Counted from the first letter of the stretch, positions 1 through 8,434 are shown. The stretch is 64,000 bases of DNA from Myceligenerans salitolerans (GCF_017349295.1 NZ_JAFMPK010000047.1:273026-337025); one strand, 5' to 3'. Notes: generated from the letters alone by a model not told the origin. Numbers and translations are program-made.

Positions 1-51
1 CCGACCGCTCGACAAGAGACCGACCAACCGCTTTCGCCCGAGGAGCCCCAG

Positions 52-735
52 ATGACCACCACCCACCGCACCCGGGCCGCCTTCGTCGCGGCCGGCATCG
101 CCTTCCTCCTGTTCCCCGTCCTGCGCCCGTGGCCCGACGAGGCCACCGCCACGGCCGAGCTCGCCGTCGCCTTCGCGTCGGACCGCTGGGTCCTCTCCCA
201 TCTGAGCGGGATCCTCGGGCTCGGCCTCCTCGCCCCGGCGCTTCTCGGCCTGCGCGCCGTCCTCGCGGGGGCCGCCGGCACCGCGACGACGACCTGGGCG
301 CTCGTGTCCGCGTGGCTCGGCGCCGGGCTCTCGTCGCTCTACTTCGGCGCCGAGATCTTCGGCATCCGCACCATCGCCGAGGCGGCACTTCCCACGGCCG
401 AGTTCGAGCGCATGCTGACCGACGTCGAGACGCTACGCATGCAGCCCTGGGCCGTGGCCCTGTTCGGCGCCGGCCTGCTGCTGCTCGCGGTGGCCGGCAT
501 ACTGCTCGCCGTCGCCCTCGCCGTCGCGGAGCGCGGGCATCGAGGCTGGGCGCGCTGGGCAGGCGTCCCGCTGGCACTCGGGCTGGTGCTGCTCCTCCCC
601 CAGTTCTACGGCGGGCCGGAGGTCCGGGTCGCGCACGGTGTCCTCGTCGCGGCCGGCTGCGTCCTGCTCGCCGCCGCGACCCGGCCTGCCGAGCCCGCGG
701 CCGTTGCGTCCACCGGCGCACGCCCCCTGGCGTGA
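52..735 (+). CDS. Multi-pass membrane protein, unknown function
   Basis: A 227-residue protein with about six hydrophobic helices (roughly residues 9-25, 45-68, 80-100, 130-158, 168-185 and 195-210), so it is probably an integral membrane protein. No catalytic motif is visible. The ATG has a good ribosome site (GAGGAG, 12 nt upstream). It ends facing the NmrA-like gene, with 92 bp between the stops. It resembles small actinobacterial DUF4386-like membrane proteins in size and composition, but I do not recognise the family. Its last ~20 residues are Ala/Pro-rich and probably cytoplasmic or disordered. Confidence 0.8.
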   Translation: MTTTHRTRAAFVAAGIAFLLFPVLRPWPDEATATAELAVAFASDRWVLSHLSGILGLGLLAPALLGLRAVLAGAAGTATTTWALVSAWLGAGLSSLYFGAEIFGIRTIAEAALPTAEFERMLTDVETLRMQPWAVALFGAGLLLLAVAGILLAVALAVAERGHRGWARWAGVPLALGLVLLLPQFYGGPEVRVAHGVLVAAGCVLLAAATRPAEPAAVASTGARPLA

Positions 736-827
736 CACCCCTGTACACGGCGCTCACCGTCGCGCCCGTGACGCCGCTCGGGCTGTCGCCCGTGGCCTTC
801 CGCGCCTTCTCGTCGTTCGTGACGGGG

Positions 828-1676
828 TCAGGTCCCCCGGAGCAGGTCCGCGAGGCGCATCGGCGGCGCGCCGGTGAGGCGTTCGACGTCGTCGGTCACG
901 ACGTCCAGCTCGCCGGCGGCGATGGCCGTGTACGTCGACACCCACGCCTCGACCTGCCAGTCCGGCACGCCGTACGGCTCGCGGGAGCGGTACGCCTGCT
1001 CGAGGGTCTCCTCCTCGTACACCGTCTTGCGGCCCGTGGCCTGCGCGATGACGCCGGCGATCTCGGCCAGCGTGAGGGCCTCGGGCCCGGTGAGGTCGTA
1101 GGTGCGGCCGGCGTGCGCGGCGGCGTCCTCCAGGACGACGGCGGCGGACCGCGCGACGTCGGCCCGCGCCACGGCGCCCACCCGCCCGTCGCCGCCGGGG
1201 CCGCGGATGACGCCCTCCTGGCCCGCGAAGAGCGGGAAGACGTCGAGATAGAACGAGTCGCGCAGGATCGTCCACGCCATGCCGGACTCGCGCAGGTGCT
1301 GCTCGGTGGCCCAGTGGGTGCGGGCGAGCGTGAACGTGGCGTCCTCGGCCGCGCCCAGGAACGAGGTGTAGACCACGTGGCCCACGCCCGCGGCCACCGC
1401 GGCGTCGATGAACGTCCGGTGCTCGTCGAGCCGGTCCGCACTCTCGGCCGCCGAGACCATGAACAGCACGTCGGTCCCGCGCAGGGCCGCCGTGGCGGCC
1501 TCGCGATCACCGAAGGATGCCGCGACCACGTCGTCGGCCCCGTCCGGCGCGCGGCCGGGGTCGCGCACCACGAGGCGGAGCGGCAGCCCGGAGCGGCGCA
1601 GGCGCTGGAGGACGGCTCCGCCGACGTGGCCGGTGGCGCCGGTGATCGCGAGGCTCGGGTGCTCGTTGGTGGGCAT
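828..1676 (-). CDS. NmrA-like NAD(P)-binding SDR oxidoreductase
   Basis: A 282-residue atypical short-chain dehydrogenase of the NmrA/QOR2 type. The N-terminus carries the dinucleotide-binding motif GATGHVG (near residue 12), then a VRD segment after the second strand as in NADPH binders. The body matches the pattern of quinone/NADPH sensors (VYTSFLGA, TILRDSFYLDV). The classic YxxxK pair is not evident, as is common in NmrA-like proteins. I chose the ATG at 1676 rather than the in-frame ATG at 1688 because an AGG lies just before it and the glycine motif then sits at the usual position. The exact substrate cannot be read from sequence. Confidence 0.85.
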   Translation of the reverse strand: MPTNEHPSLAITGATGHVGGAVLQRLRRSGLPLRLVVRDPGRAPDGADDVVAASFGDREAATAALRGTDVLFMVSAAESADRLDEHRTFIDAAVAAGVGHVVYTSFLGAAEDATFTLARTHWATEQHLRESGMAWTILRDSFYLDVFPLFAGQEGVIRGPGGDGRVGAVARADVARSAAVVLEDAAAHAGRTYDLTGPEALTLAEIAGVIAQATGRKTVYEEETLEQAYRSREPYGVPDWQVEAWVSTYTAIAAGELDVVTDDVERLTGAPPMRLADLLRGT

Positions 1677-1752
1677 ACCTGATCTCATCGGGCAACGGGT
1701 CCGGGCGCAACCGCCGCCGGGGCGGGGCGGACGCCGACGTGGGCCGGCCCGG

Positions 1753-2244
1753 TCAGTACGGCAGCCAGACGACGGCGGCGCACGCCCCCACGTAGAGCGC
1801 CTGTTCCACGAGGCGGCGGCCGACGGGCGTGACGGGCTTCCCTCCGAGTTCGAGGCCGCGCCGGGCCGCGGAGATGTTGGCGGGCGTCATCGCGAGAGTG
1901 AGGAGCCCGAGGCAGACGGCGGCTGCGGATGCCGTCGCGGGTACGAGAAGACCGATCGCACCCGCCGCCTCGAGGATCCCCGTGCCGGCGACGAGCAGGT
2001 CCGGACGGGGCAGCCCGGGCGGGACCATGCGCTCCAGGGCGTGGCGCACGCGGGGAACGGCCCGCCCGGAGGCCGCCAGCAGGTAGACGGCGGCGAGGCC
2101 GATCCTGAGCGCGTCGTGCCATGAGTCGAGGGCAGGTACCACCATGCCGGCCGCACGGGCGGCGAGCGTGACGACGAGCAGGATGACGGGCAGCGGGACG
2201 GGCATGACGGATCCGATCTTGACGATGACAAGTTCGAACGGCAC
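1753..2244 (-). CDS. DoxX-like small membrane protein
   Basis: A 163-residue protein with four hydrophobic helices and the pattern of the DoxX/MauE-like family (ILEAAGAIGLLVP, LTLAMTPANI). DoxX-like proteins are small membrane proteins linked to thiol redox or quinone functions; the role here is unknown. It is divergent from the TetR gene at 2291, so that regulator probably controls it. The start is uncertain: GTG at 2244 gives 163 residues, while ATG at 2205 begins directly at the first membrane helix. A perfect TTGACA lies upstream on this strand (complement of 2267-2272) without an obvious -10. Confidence 0.75.
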   Translation of the reverse strand: MPFELVIVKIGSVMPVPLPVILLVVTLAARAAGMVVPALDSWHDALRIGLAAVYLLAASGRAVPRVRHALERMVPPGLPRPDLLVAGTGILEAAGAIGLLVPATASAAAVCLGLLTLAMTPANISAARRGLELGGKPVTPVGRRLVEQALYVGACAAVVWLPY

Positions 2245-2271
2245 TCCATCATCCGAAGTGCTATCTTGTCA
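2226..2271. promoter_or_regulatory. Candidate TetR operator region between DoxX and TetR genes
   Basis: The divergent intergenic stretch carries nested inverted repeats: TGACAAG at 2226-2232 with CTTGTCA at 2265-2271, and GCACT at 2241-2245 with AGTGC at 2257-2261. A TATCTT hexamer at 2262-2267 could be the -10 of the tetR gene. Position and symmetry fit an autoregulatory operator; the assignment is inference. Confidence 0.4.
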
Positions 2272-2290
2272 ATGGAAAGATTGGAGTCGG

Positions 2291-2821
2291 ATGAACTACC
2301 ACCACGGAGACCTGCGCCGCGCCATGATCGCGGCGGCGGCGACCGCGGTCGCGGAACGGGGGCCGGCGGGCCTGAGCCTGCGCGGCCTGGCCAGGCTCGC
2401 GGGGGTGAGCCACGCGGCGCCGGCGCATCACTTCGGGGACAAGGCGGGAGTGCTCACCGCTCTGGCGGCCGAGGGCTTCACACTGCTCGCCACCGCCCTG
2501 GACGAGGCCCGGGGCGACCTCCTGGCGTCCGGCGTCGCCTACGTGACGTTCGCCGTCGACCACCCCGGGCACTTCGCGGTGATGTTCGACCGCAGCCTCG
2601 TGCACCGGGAGGACCCCGGCCTGCTCGCCGCCGAGAGGAAGGCGTCGGCCGCCCTCGCGGATCTCACGCCCGACGCCGAAGCGGCGCGCGCGGCATGGTC
2701 CGTGGCGCACGGCTTCGCCGCGCTGTGGCTCTCGGGTGCGATCTCCGGACCCGACGTCGCCGGCGCGGCGGAGCCGGTGCTGCGGCGCGCGGTGGCGGGC
2801 CGGTCGGAGCTCAGTGGGTGA
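2291..2821 (+). CDS. TetR/AcrR family transcriptional regulator
   Basis: A 176-residue repressor-type protein. Residues 1-50 form a TetR helix-turn-helix (LSLRGLARLAGVSHAAPAHHFGDKAGVLTALAAEG). The C-terminal part resembles the WHG/TetR_C_33-like ligand domain (FAVDHPGHFAVMFDRSL). The start is fixed by GGAG 5 nt before the ATG at 2291; longer upstream frames lack homology-like content. It is divergent from the DoxX-like gene and its 3' end overlaps the convergent NTF2-like gene by 11 bp. The ligand is unknown. Confidence 0.9.
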   Translation: MNYHHGDLRRAMIAAAATAVAERGPAGLSLRGLARLAGVSHAAPAHHFGDKAGVLTALAAEGFTLLATALDEARGDLLASGVAYVTFAVDHPGHFAVMFDRSLVHREDPGLLAAERKASAALADLTPDAEAARAAWSVAHGFAALWLSGAISGPDVAGAAEPVLRRAVAGRSELSG

Positions 2822-3185
2822 TCGTCGTCTGCTGGTAGAGCGCGAGGCGGGGTACGCCGTCGACGAGCCGGTACACGCTCGACATCAGGGCGACGAACGG
2901 TTCCTCCAGGTCGTCGCGCTCGGCGCTGGCGCGGTACACGAGCGCGGCGGCGTCGTCACCGGCTTCGACGAGGCGGGTGTCGGTCAGCGTGTACGCCGTC
3001 CAGGCCGGCGCGCCGTCCAGGCCGGCGGCGATGGCGTCCCGGTCCATGACGACCCCGTTCGGCAGGACCATCACGGCGTCCGCGGTCATCAGGTCGCCGT
3101 AGAACGTCCCGCCTCGTGAGGCGCAGAGCGCGTCCCAGCCCTGGTGTTCGAGAGCGACGAGTGCATCGAGGGACATCGAGGTCAT
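2811..3185 (-). CDS. SnoaL/NTF2-like (DUF4440-type) protein
   Basis: A 124-residue protein with the cone-shaped NTF2-like pattern: a first helix (LVALEHQGWDALC), a strand with MTADAVMVLPNGVVMDRDAI, and later strands WTAYTLTDTRLVEAGDDAAALVYRASAER. Such proteins are small enzymes or ligand-binding domains; no catalytic assignment is possible. The ATG at 3185 is preceded by TACGTT and a 7-nt gap with no strong ribosome site, so the mRNA is probably leaderless. An alternative ATG lies at 3176. It overlaps the end of tetR by 11 bp in convergent orientation. Confidence 0.8.
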   Translation of the reverse strand: MTSMSLDALVALEHQGWDALCASRGGTFYGDLMTADAVMVLPNGVVMDRDAIAAGLDGAPAWTAYTLTDTRLVEAGDDAAALVYRASAERDDLEEPFVALMSSVYRLVDGVPRLALYQQTTITH

Positions 3186-3192
3186 GCCGTCC

Positions 3193-3198
3193 AACGTA
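3193..3198 (-). promoter_or_regulatory. Candidate -10 hexamer (TACGTT), leaderless
   Basis: TACGTT lies 7 nt before the ATG at 3185, the spacing expected if transcription starts at or next to the start codon. Confidence 0.45.
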
Positions 3199-3310
3199 CA
3201 ACGACCTCGCCGACCCGCACGGGCACGTCCGGTCACGCCCGGGCACGTGGTCGGGCGCGGCGCCCGCCGTGCCCGGGCGAGCCGCCGTCCGACGGCGCCG
3301 CGGGAGAGTG

Positions 3311-4036
3311 TCAGCGTTGCCGGGCCGGGCGGACGACGATCTCGTTGACATCGACGTCGGACGGCTGGTCGACGGCGAAGGCGACCGCGCCCGCGATCGC
3401 GTCCGGGGAGATGGCGTGGGCGCGGTAGGTGCGCATGGCTTCCGCCGCGCCGGGCTCGGTGATGGAGTCGGCGAGCTCGGAGGTGACCACGCCGGGTGAG
3501 ACGGTGGTGACCCGGATCGAGGAGTCGCTCTCCTGCCGCAGACCTTCGGTGATCGCCCACTGGGCGTACTTGGTGCCCGAGTAGACGGCGCTGGTCGGTA
3601 CGACCTCGTGGGCGCCCACGCTCGCGATCGTGACGAAGTGGCCCGACCCCTGCGCGGTGAAGCGTGGCAGAGCCGCGGCGATGCCGTGCAGCAGCCCACG
3701 GACGTTCACGTCGAGCATCCGGTCCCACTCGTCCACCAGCAGGGAGTCGAGCCGGGAGAGCGGCATCACGCCGGCGTTGTTGACCATGACGTCGACGCGG
3801 CCGGTGAGGTCCTCGGCGGCCGCCACGAAATCGGCCACGTCGTCACGGTCGGTGACGTCGAGCCGGAGGGGGTGAAGCTTGCCGTCGGTACGTTCGGCCA
3901 GCGAGCGGAGCCGGTCGAGGCGCCGGGCACCGGCGACGACGTGGTGGCCCGCCCGTGCCAGGTGCGTGGCGACGGCCTCACCGATCCCGCTGCTGGCTCC
4001 GGTGACGAGGATGGTCTTGGGTTGCGTGGTGTTCAT
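3311..4036 (-). CDS. Short-chain dehydrogenase/reductase (SDR)
   Basis: A 241-residue classical SDR. Visible motifs are the cofactor loop TGASSGIG (near residue 11), NNAG (near 87), the catalytic serine region TIASVGAH and YSGTKYAQW giving the YxxxK pair. The Arg after the second strand (GARRLDRL) suggests NADP preference. Length is typical. The ATG at 4036 places the glycine motif about ten residues from the N-terminus. It is divergent from the MmyB-type regulator at 4139, a common arrangement in actinobacteria in which the regulator controls the reductase. Confidence 0.92.
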   Translation of the reverse strand: MNTTQPKTILVTGASSGIGEAVATHLARAGHHVVAGARRLDRLRSLAERTDGKLHPLRLDVTDRDDVADFVAAAEDLTGRVDVMVNNAGVMPLSRLDSLLVDEWDRMLDVNVRGLLHGIAAALPRFTAQGSGHFVTIASVGAHEVVPTSAVYSGTKYAQWAITEGLRQESDSSIRVTTVSPGVVTSELADSITEPGAAEAMRTYRAHAISPDAIAGAVAFAVDQPSDVDVNEIVVRPARQR

Positions 4037-4126
4037 GCCCACCACGATGGCCGGGCGTGGCGTGCCCGCGGCAGGCCGCCGCGCTCGTGGGAGTGACGCA
4101 CCCAGGATGTTCTCGCCGACGCGACC

Positions 4127-4132
4127 TACGAT
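4127..4132 (+). promoter_or_regulatory. Candidate -10 hexamer (TACGAT), leaderless
   Basis: TACGAT ends 6 nt before the ATG at 4139, and no ribosome site is present. Confidence 0.5.
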
Positions 4133-4138
4133 GCGGGT

Positions 4139-4969
4139 ATGCCTTCCTCCGAGTTCGGCGAGTACCTCCGTGCCCGCCGCGCAGCGATCCGGCCGGACGA
4201 GGTGAACCTCCCGTCCCTGCGGCCCCGGCGGGTGCCGGGACTGCGGCGTGAGGAGGTCGCTCTGCTGGCGGGGGTGAGCGTCGACTACTACGTACGGCTC
4301 GAACAGGGCCGCGAGCGCAGTCCGTCGGCGCAGGTGGCCGACGCCCTTGCCGCGGCCCTGCGCCTGGACGATGACGGGCGCCGGCACCTGTTCCGGCTGG
4401 CCGGTCTCGGTCCCCGGGCCCGGGCGGCGGCCGCGCGTGAACGTGTCGACCCAAGCCTGCTGCAGCTGATGGACGCGTGGCCCGGGAATCCCGCCGTGGT
4501 CTACAACCGTGCCTACGACGTGCTGGCCTCCAACGTGATCGGCGACGCGTTGTTCCACGACTGGGCTCACTCGCGCAACCTGATGCATGTCGTGTTCACG
4601 GATCCCGCCGCGCGGACGTTCTACGTGGACTGGGACGACGTCGCCCGCAACTCCGTGGCGGGGTTCCGGCTCGGGTACGGCGAGGCTCCCGACGACCCCC
4701 GGGTCCAGCGGGTGCTCACCGAGCTGCTCGACCGGAGCCCCGAGTTCGCGCGCTGGTGGACGACGCACGACGTTCGCGGCAAGTCCCTGGAGAAGAAGCG
4801 GTTCGACCATCGTGCGGTCGGTCCGCTGACGCTGACGATGCAGACGTTCGACGTGCGCTCCAGCCCCGGCCAGGCGCTCGTCGTCTACCACGCCGAGCCC
4901 GGCTCTCCCAGCAGCGAGGCGCTCGCCCTGCTCGGCTCGCTCGCCGTGACGGCTCGCGAGCGGGGCTGA
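4139..4969 (+). CDS. XRE-family regulator with MmyB-like ligand domain
   Basis: A 276-residue regulator. Residues 8-80 form an XRE helix-turn-helix (EFGEYLRARRAAIRP, VPGLRREEVALLAGVSVDYY, LEQGRERSPSAQV). Residues 100-270 match the MmyB-like ligand-binding domain (NPAVVYNRAYDVLASN, SPEFARWWTTHDVR, FDHRAVGPLTL), a PAS-like fold thought to bind fatty-acid-like ligands. Actinobacterial members usually sit beside and control an SDR gene, as here. The start has a leaderless signature. Confidence 0.93.
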   Translation: MPSSEFGEYLRARRAAIRPDEVNLPSLRPRRVPGLRREEVALLAGVSVDYYVRLEQGRERSPSAQVADALAAALRLDDDGRRHLFRLAGLGPRARAAAARERVDPSLLQLMDAWPGNPAVVYNRAYDVLASNVIGDALFHDWAHSRNLMHVVFTDPAARTFYVDWDDVARNSVAGFRLGYGEAPDDPRVQRVLTELLDRSPEFARWWTTHDVRGKSLEKKRFDHRAVGPLTLTMQTFDVRSSPGQALVVYHAEPGSPSSEALALLGSLAVTARERG

Positions 4970-5017
4970 CCGGCCCCGCACCGGGGCGCCTCCACGCCAC
5001 GCGCCGCAGCGGCGCCC

Positions 5018-5686
5018 TCACCCCGAACCCGCCGCGGACCCCAGGCGGCGGCTCAGCTCCGGAACTCCGGTGCCGGCCAGTCCGTCGAGGTAGGCGCGGC
5101 GGCCGGCCATCACCATGACCAGCTCCAGCAGCGGGCCCTCCACCAGTGGCAGGCCGGGATCGTCGTTCGCCGTGAACCGCGCGTCCGTCGCCCGGAGACG
5201 GAGCCTCTTGATCTGGGAGCGACTGTTGACCGCGTAGTCGCGGCCCGCGAAGAACTCCGCCACACGGATCAGACCCTCCGGCGAGTAGACATGGTCGATG
5301 CCGAGGGGGCGACGCACGTCCTCACCGTGGACGACGATCTCCCCCAGCCACGGAACCGGATCCCGGGTCGGCATACGCACCGGTTCGCCCTCCGCCGTGC
5401 CGAGGGCGGCGAACCGGTGCACGGTGTCCTGCGGCGTCGCGCCGCGAAAGCGTTCCAGCTGCCTGCGGTTGTGCACCGCGGGACGCAGGCCCGCGCCCAG
5501 GATGCTTCGCATCCAGCCGATCGTCCCGATCGTCATCGCCGACCCGAGGTGCGCCACGACGTCCTCGACGGACCAGCCGGTGCACAGCGACTCCCGCGCC
5601 CAGTCCGTGTCCGTCAGCGACCGCAGGTCGTCCGCGAGCGCCCGGCGTTCCGCGCCGACCACCGCCTCGAGCGTTCCTCGTTCCAT
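5018..5686 (-). CDS. Maleylpyruvate isomerase-like mycothiol-dependent family protein
   Basis: A 222-residue member of the DinB/maleylpyruvate-isomerase-N superfamily (TIGR03083 type). The N-terminal four-helix bundle has TDTDWARESLCTGWSVEDVVAHLG, where the WxxxDVVAHLG histidine is a usual metal ligand. GEIVVHGEDVRRPLGI matches the second conserved block with its His. This family uses mycothiol or other thiols in related enzymes; the reaction here is unknown. ATG 5686 was chosen over an upstream GTG because TACGGT lies 7 nt before it and homologous content begins there. Confidence 0.85.
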   Translation of the reverse strand: MERGTLEAVVGAERRALADDLRSLTDTDWARESLCTGWSVEDVVAHLGSAMTIGTIGWMRSILGAGLRPAVHNRRQLERFRGATPQDTVHRFAALGTAEGEPVRMPTRDPVPWLGEIVVHGEDVRRPLGIDHVYSPEGLIRVAEFFAGRDYAVNSRSQIKRLRLRATDARFTANDDPGLPLVEGPLLELVMVMAGRRAYLDGLAGTGVPELSRRLGSAAGSG

Positions 5687-5693
5687 GGCGGTC

Positions 5694-5699
5694 ACCGTA
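5694..5699 (-). promoter_or_regulatory. Candidate -10 hexamer (TACGGT), leaderless
   Basis: TACGGT lies 7 nt before the ATG at 5686 on the minus strand. Confidence 0.45.
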
Positions 5700-5762
5700 C
5701 CGGGCCCCTCTGACACCCCGCCCGGGTCCTTCCGCACCGGGTCCGGTGTCGGCGTCCGCGCC

Positions 5763-5768
5763 TACGGT
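5763..5768 (+). promoter_or_regulatory. Candidate -10 hexamer (TACGGT) for leader ORF and DUF1684 gene
   Basis: TACGGT lies 6 nt before the ATG at 5775 that opens a 9-codon ORF. No Shine-Dalgarno sequence is present, which is consistent with a leaderless mRNA. Confidence 0.5.
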
Positions 5769-5774
5769 GGGCCC

Positions 5775-5804
5775 ATGACCTCGTACGAGAACGGCAACCG
5801 ATGA
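5775..5804 (+). CDS. Putative 9-codon leader peptide (uORF)
   Basis: The ATG at 5775 opens a nine-codon frame (MTSYENGNR) that ends in TGA at 5802-5804. That stop overlaps the ATG of the DUF1684 gene at 5801 as ATGA. A -10-like TACGGT sits 6 nt upstream. Leaderless short ORFs coupled to a downstream gene are known in actinobacteria. Here it would supply the ribosome for the DUF1684 start, which has no ribosome site of its own. Confidence 0.45.
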   Translation: MTSYENGNR

Positions 5805-6514
5805 GGCGGGACGTGGAGCGCGACGCGGCATCCTCCCCGGACGCGCCGGACACGGCGGACGCGGCGGACACGGCGGACACAGCCGACGGCGCCGGGCCCG
5901 CGCAGGCGCTGGCCGTCGCCGACTGGCGGCGCCGTGTCTTCGCCCTGTACGACGACGTCCGGGCACAGGCACGTGCCGATCCCGCCGGCGCGCACGCCTC
6001 CTGGGTCGCCCGGCGCGACGAACTGTTCGCCACGCATCCCGCGTCGCCGCTCCTGGAGGCGGATCGGGACCGGTTCACCGGGCTGCGCGTGGCGCCCTAC
6101 GACCCGGCGTGGCGGTTCGAGACCCGGATCGTTCCCGCCCGCGGGCCGCGCCGCCTCGAGGTGCCGACCGGTACCGACGGCGTCGTGCCGTTCGAGCTGC
6201 TCGGGGTCGCAGAGCTGGCGGGCGCCGGATCGCTCGACGTGTGGCGCCTCGCCTCGTACGGCGGCGGGCTGTTCGTCCCCGTGAAGGACGCGCTCGCCGG
6301 GAAACCCGGCGGGACGTACGGCGGCGGGCGTTACCTGGTGGACACCATCAAGGGCGCGTGGCTCGGCGAGGGTGACGACGGCGGCCTGGTGCTGGACCTC
6401 AACTTCGCGTACAACCCGTCCTGCGCCTACGACCCGGCGTGGGCGTGCCCGCTCGCCCGAGCCGGCAACACCCTCGCGGCGCCGGTCCCCGTGGGTGAGC
6501 GCATGCCGGTCTGA
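5801..6514 (+). CDS. DUF1684 domain-containing protein
   Basis: A 237-residue protein of the DUF1684 family, recognised from its C-terminal block FAYNPSCAYDPAWACPLARAGN followed by PVPVGERMP. The domain covers about residues 35-235; the conserved aspartate/glycine-rich segments (GGTYGGGRYLVDT, LVLDLNFAYNPSC) are complete. The reaction is unknown. The N-terminal ~30 residues are an Asp/Ala/Thr-rich repetitive tail encoded by a 9-bp tandem repeat. Translation is probably coupled to the overlapping 9-codon leader frame. It converges with the ABC transporter gene, 6 bp away. Confidence 0.88.
   Translation: MRRDVERDAASSPDAPDTADAADTADTADGAGPAQALAVADWRRRVFALYDDVRAQARADPAGAHASWVARRDELFATHPASPLLEADRDRFTGLRVAPYDPAWRFETRIVPARGPRRLEVPTGTDGVVPFELLGVAELAGAGSLDVWRLASYGGGLFVPVKDALAGKPGGTYGGGRYLVDTIKGAWLGEGDDGGLVLDLNFAYNPSCAYDPAWACPLARAGNTLAAPVPVGERMPV
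5839..5883 (+). repeat. 9-bp coding tandem repeat (about five copies)
   Basis: About five imperfect copies of GGACACGGC encode the DTADAADTADTAD segment of the DUF1684 protein. All units keep the frame. Confidence 0.7.
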
Positions 6515-6520
6515 GTGGGG

Positions 6521-8428
6521 TCAGGCCGCCCCGTCGGGCGGGGTGGCGAACTGCGTCCGGTACAGCTCCGCGTACAGCCCTCCCGCCGCCAGGAGCTGGG
6601 CGTGCGTGCCCTGCTCGGCCACGCGTCCGTCGTCGAGCACCACCACGAGGTCGGCGTCGCGGACCGTGGCGAGGCGGTGCGCGATGACCAGCGACGTCCG
6701 GCCGGCGAGCGCCTCGTCGAGCGCGGCCTGGACGGCGGCCTCCGATTCGGAGTCGAGGTGGGCGGTGGCCTCGTCGAGGATGACGACGTCGGGCGCCTTG
6801 AGCAGGAGCCGCGCGATGGCGAGGCGCTGGCGCTCGCCACCGGAGAGCCGGTAGCCGCGGTCTCCGACGACGGTGTCGGCGCCCTGGGGAAGACGCTCGA
6901 CGAGGTCCAGGATGCGGGCACGGCGCATGGCCTGTTCGAGTTCCGCGTCGGTGGCGCCGGGGCGGGCGTAACGGAGGTTCGCGGCCACGGTGTCGTGGAA
7001 CAGGTGCGCCTCCTGGGAGACGACGCCGACCGTGGCGCGCAGGGAGGCGAGCGTGACATCGCGCAGGTCCTGGCCGGCGATCGACACGCTTCCCGAGGTC
7101 GGGTCGTACATCCGCGTGACCAGGTGGCCGGTGGTCGTCTTGCCGGCGCCGGAGCGGCCGACCAGCGCGACCATGGCCCCGGCCGGGACCGTGAAGGTGA
7201 GGTCGTGCAGGGTGTCCGAGGTCGGTTCCTGGGCCGGGGCGGCGACGGCTTCGAGGGAGGCGAGCCCGACCTCGTCCGCCTTCGGGTACCGGAAGGTGAC
7301 GGTGTCCAGGGTGATGCTCGCGCCGTGCCGGGCGACGGCGTCGCGCAGGTCGGTGGCGTCGTCGGCGTCGGCGACGGTGGGTTCGAGGTCGAGGACCTCG
7401 AGGACCCGTTCGAAGCTGACGAGCGCGGTCATGATGTCCACCTGGACGTTCGCCATGGCGGTGAGGGGACCGTACAGCCTGTTCAGGTAGGCCGCCAGGG
7501 CGACGACGACGCCGACGGTGAGGGTTCCGGCGATGGCCTGGAGACCGCCGAGCCCGTAGACGACGGCGATCGCGAGGGACGCCGTCGTGGTGAGGCCGAC
7601 GCGGAACCAGGTGCTCAGGAGGGCGCGGCGGACACCGATCTCGCGCAGGGCTTCGACGGGACGGGCGTACTCGGCGGACTCGCGGGCCGGATCGCCGAAC
7701 ACCTTGGCGAGGTGGGCGCCGGCGACGTTGAAGCGCTCGTTCATCAGCTGGCCCACGTCCGCGCTGAGCTCGTAGGTGCGGTGGGTGTAGTCGGCGAGGC
7801 GGCGTCCGAACCAGCGGGCCGGCAGGACGAACAGCGGGGTGACCAGCAGGGCGAGCAGGGTGAGCTGCCACGACATGGCGAACATGGCGGCGAGCGTGAA
7901 CACGACGGTCAGCGCGTTGGACACGACGGTCTGCAGGGTGGAGGTGAACGCCTGCTGGGCGCCCAGCACGTCGCCGTTGAGTCGCTGGACCAGCGCACCG
8001 GTGCGGGTGCGCGCGAAGAAGGCGAGCGGCATGCGTTGCACGTGGTCGAAGACCGCGGTCCGCAGGTCGACGATGAGGCCCTCGCCGATGCGGGCGGAGA
8101 CCCAGCGTTGCGCGACGGCGAGCCCGGCGCTCACGAGCGCGAGCCCGGCCGCGGCCCCGGCGAGTGCCAGGACGAGACCCCTGTCACCGTCGGCGATGCC
8201 GTCGTCGATGAGGTAGCGGAACAGCAACGGGACGGCGGTGCCGGCGGCGGCGTCGAGCACGAGGAGGCCGGTGAAGACCACGAGCTGTGTGCGGTAGGGG
8301 CGGGCGAACGCCAGGATGCGCCGGACGGTGCCGCGCCCGAGCCGGTGCCGCGCCACCGACCGGTCCCGCATGAAGGCGCGCATGGTGCTGCCCTGTCCCA
8401 TGCCACGCGAGGAGTTGTTCATGGTCAC
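6521..8428 (-). CDS. ABC transporter, fused permease and ATPase (exporter type)
   Basis: A 635-residue half-transporter of the multidrug/lipid exporter class. Residues 35-335 hold six membrane helices (type I exporter fold). Residues 370-625 are the nucleotide-binding domain with Walker A GRSGAGKTT, signature LSGGERQRL, Walker B VVILDEATAHLD and the switch His in VIAHRL. A single half-transporter gene suggests a homodimer. An insert of about 20 residues (AVAAPAQEPTSDT) interrupts the domain before Walker A. Start: GTG at 8428 has TAGCGT 6 nt upstream and suggests a leaderless message; ATG 8422 is two codons downstream. Substrate unknown. Confidence 0.93.
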   Translation of the reverse strand: MTMNNSSRGMGQGSTMRAFMRDRSVARHRLGRGTVRRILAFARPYRTQLVVFTGLLVLDAAAGTAVPLLFRYLIDDGIADGDRGLVLALAGAAAGLALVSAGLAVAQRWVSARIGEGLIVDLRTAVFDHVQRMPLAFFARTRTGALVQRLNGDVLGAQQAFTSTLQTVVSNALTVVFTLAAMFAMSWQLTLLALLVTPLFVLPARWFGRRLADYTHRTYELSADVGQLMNERFNVAGAHLAKVFGDPARESAEYARPVEALREIGVRRALLSTWFRVGLTTTASLAIAVVYGLGGLQAIAGTLTVGVVVALAAYLNRLYGPLTAMANVQVDIMTALVSFERVLEVLDLEPTVADADDATDLRDAVARHGASITLDTVTFRYPKADEVGLASLEAVAAPAQEPTSDTLHDLTFTVPAGAMVALVGRSGAGKTTTGHLVTRMYDPTSGSVSIAGQDLRDVTLASLRATVGVVSQEAHLFHDTVAANLRYARPGATDAELEQAMRRARILDLVERLPQGADTVVGDRGYRLSGGERQRLAIARLLLKAPDVVILDEATAHLDSESEAAVQAALDEALAGRTSLVIAHRLATVRDADLVVVLDDGRVAEQGTHAQLLAAGGLYAELYRTQFATPPDGAA

Positions 8429-8434
8429 GCGGTA

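Noticed and set aside
3311-4981. Upstream extension of the SDR frame
   Set aside because: The part beyond 4036 is antisense to the MmyB-type regulator; the SDR fold starts at ATG 4036.
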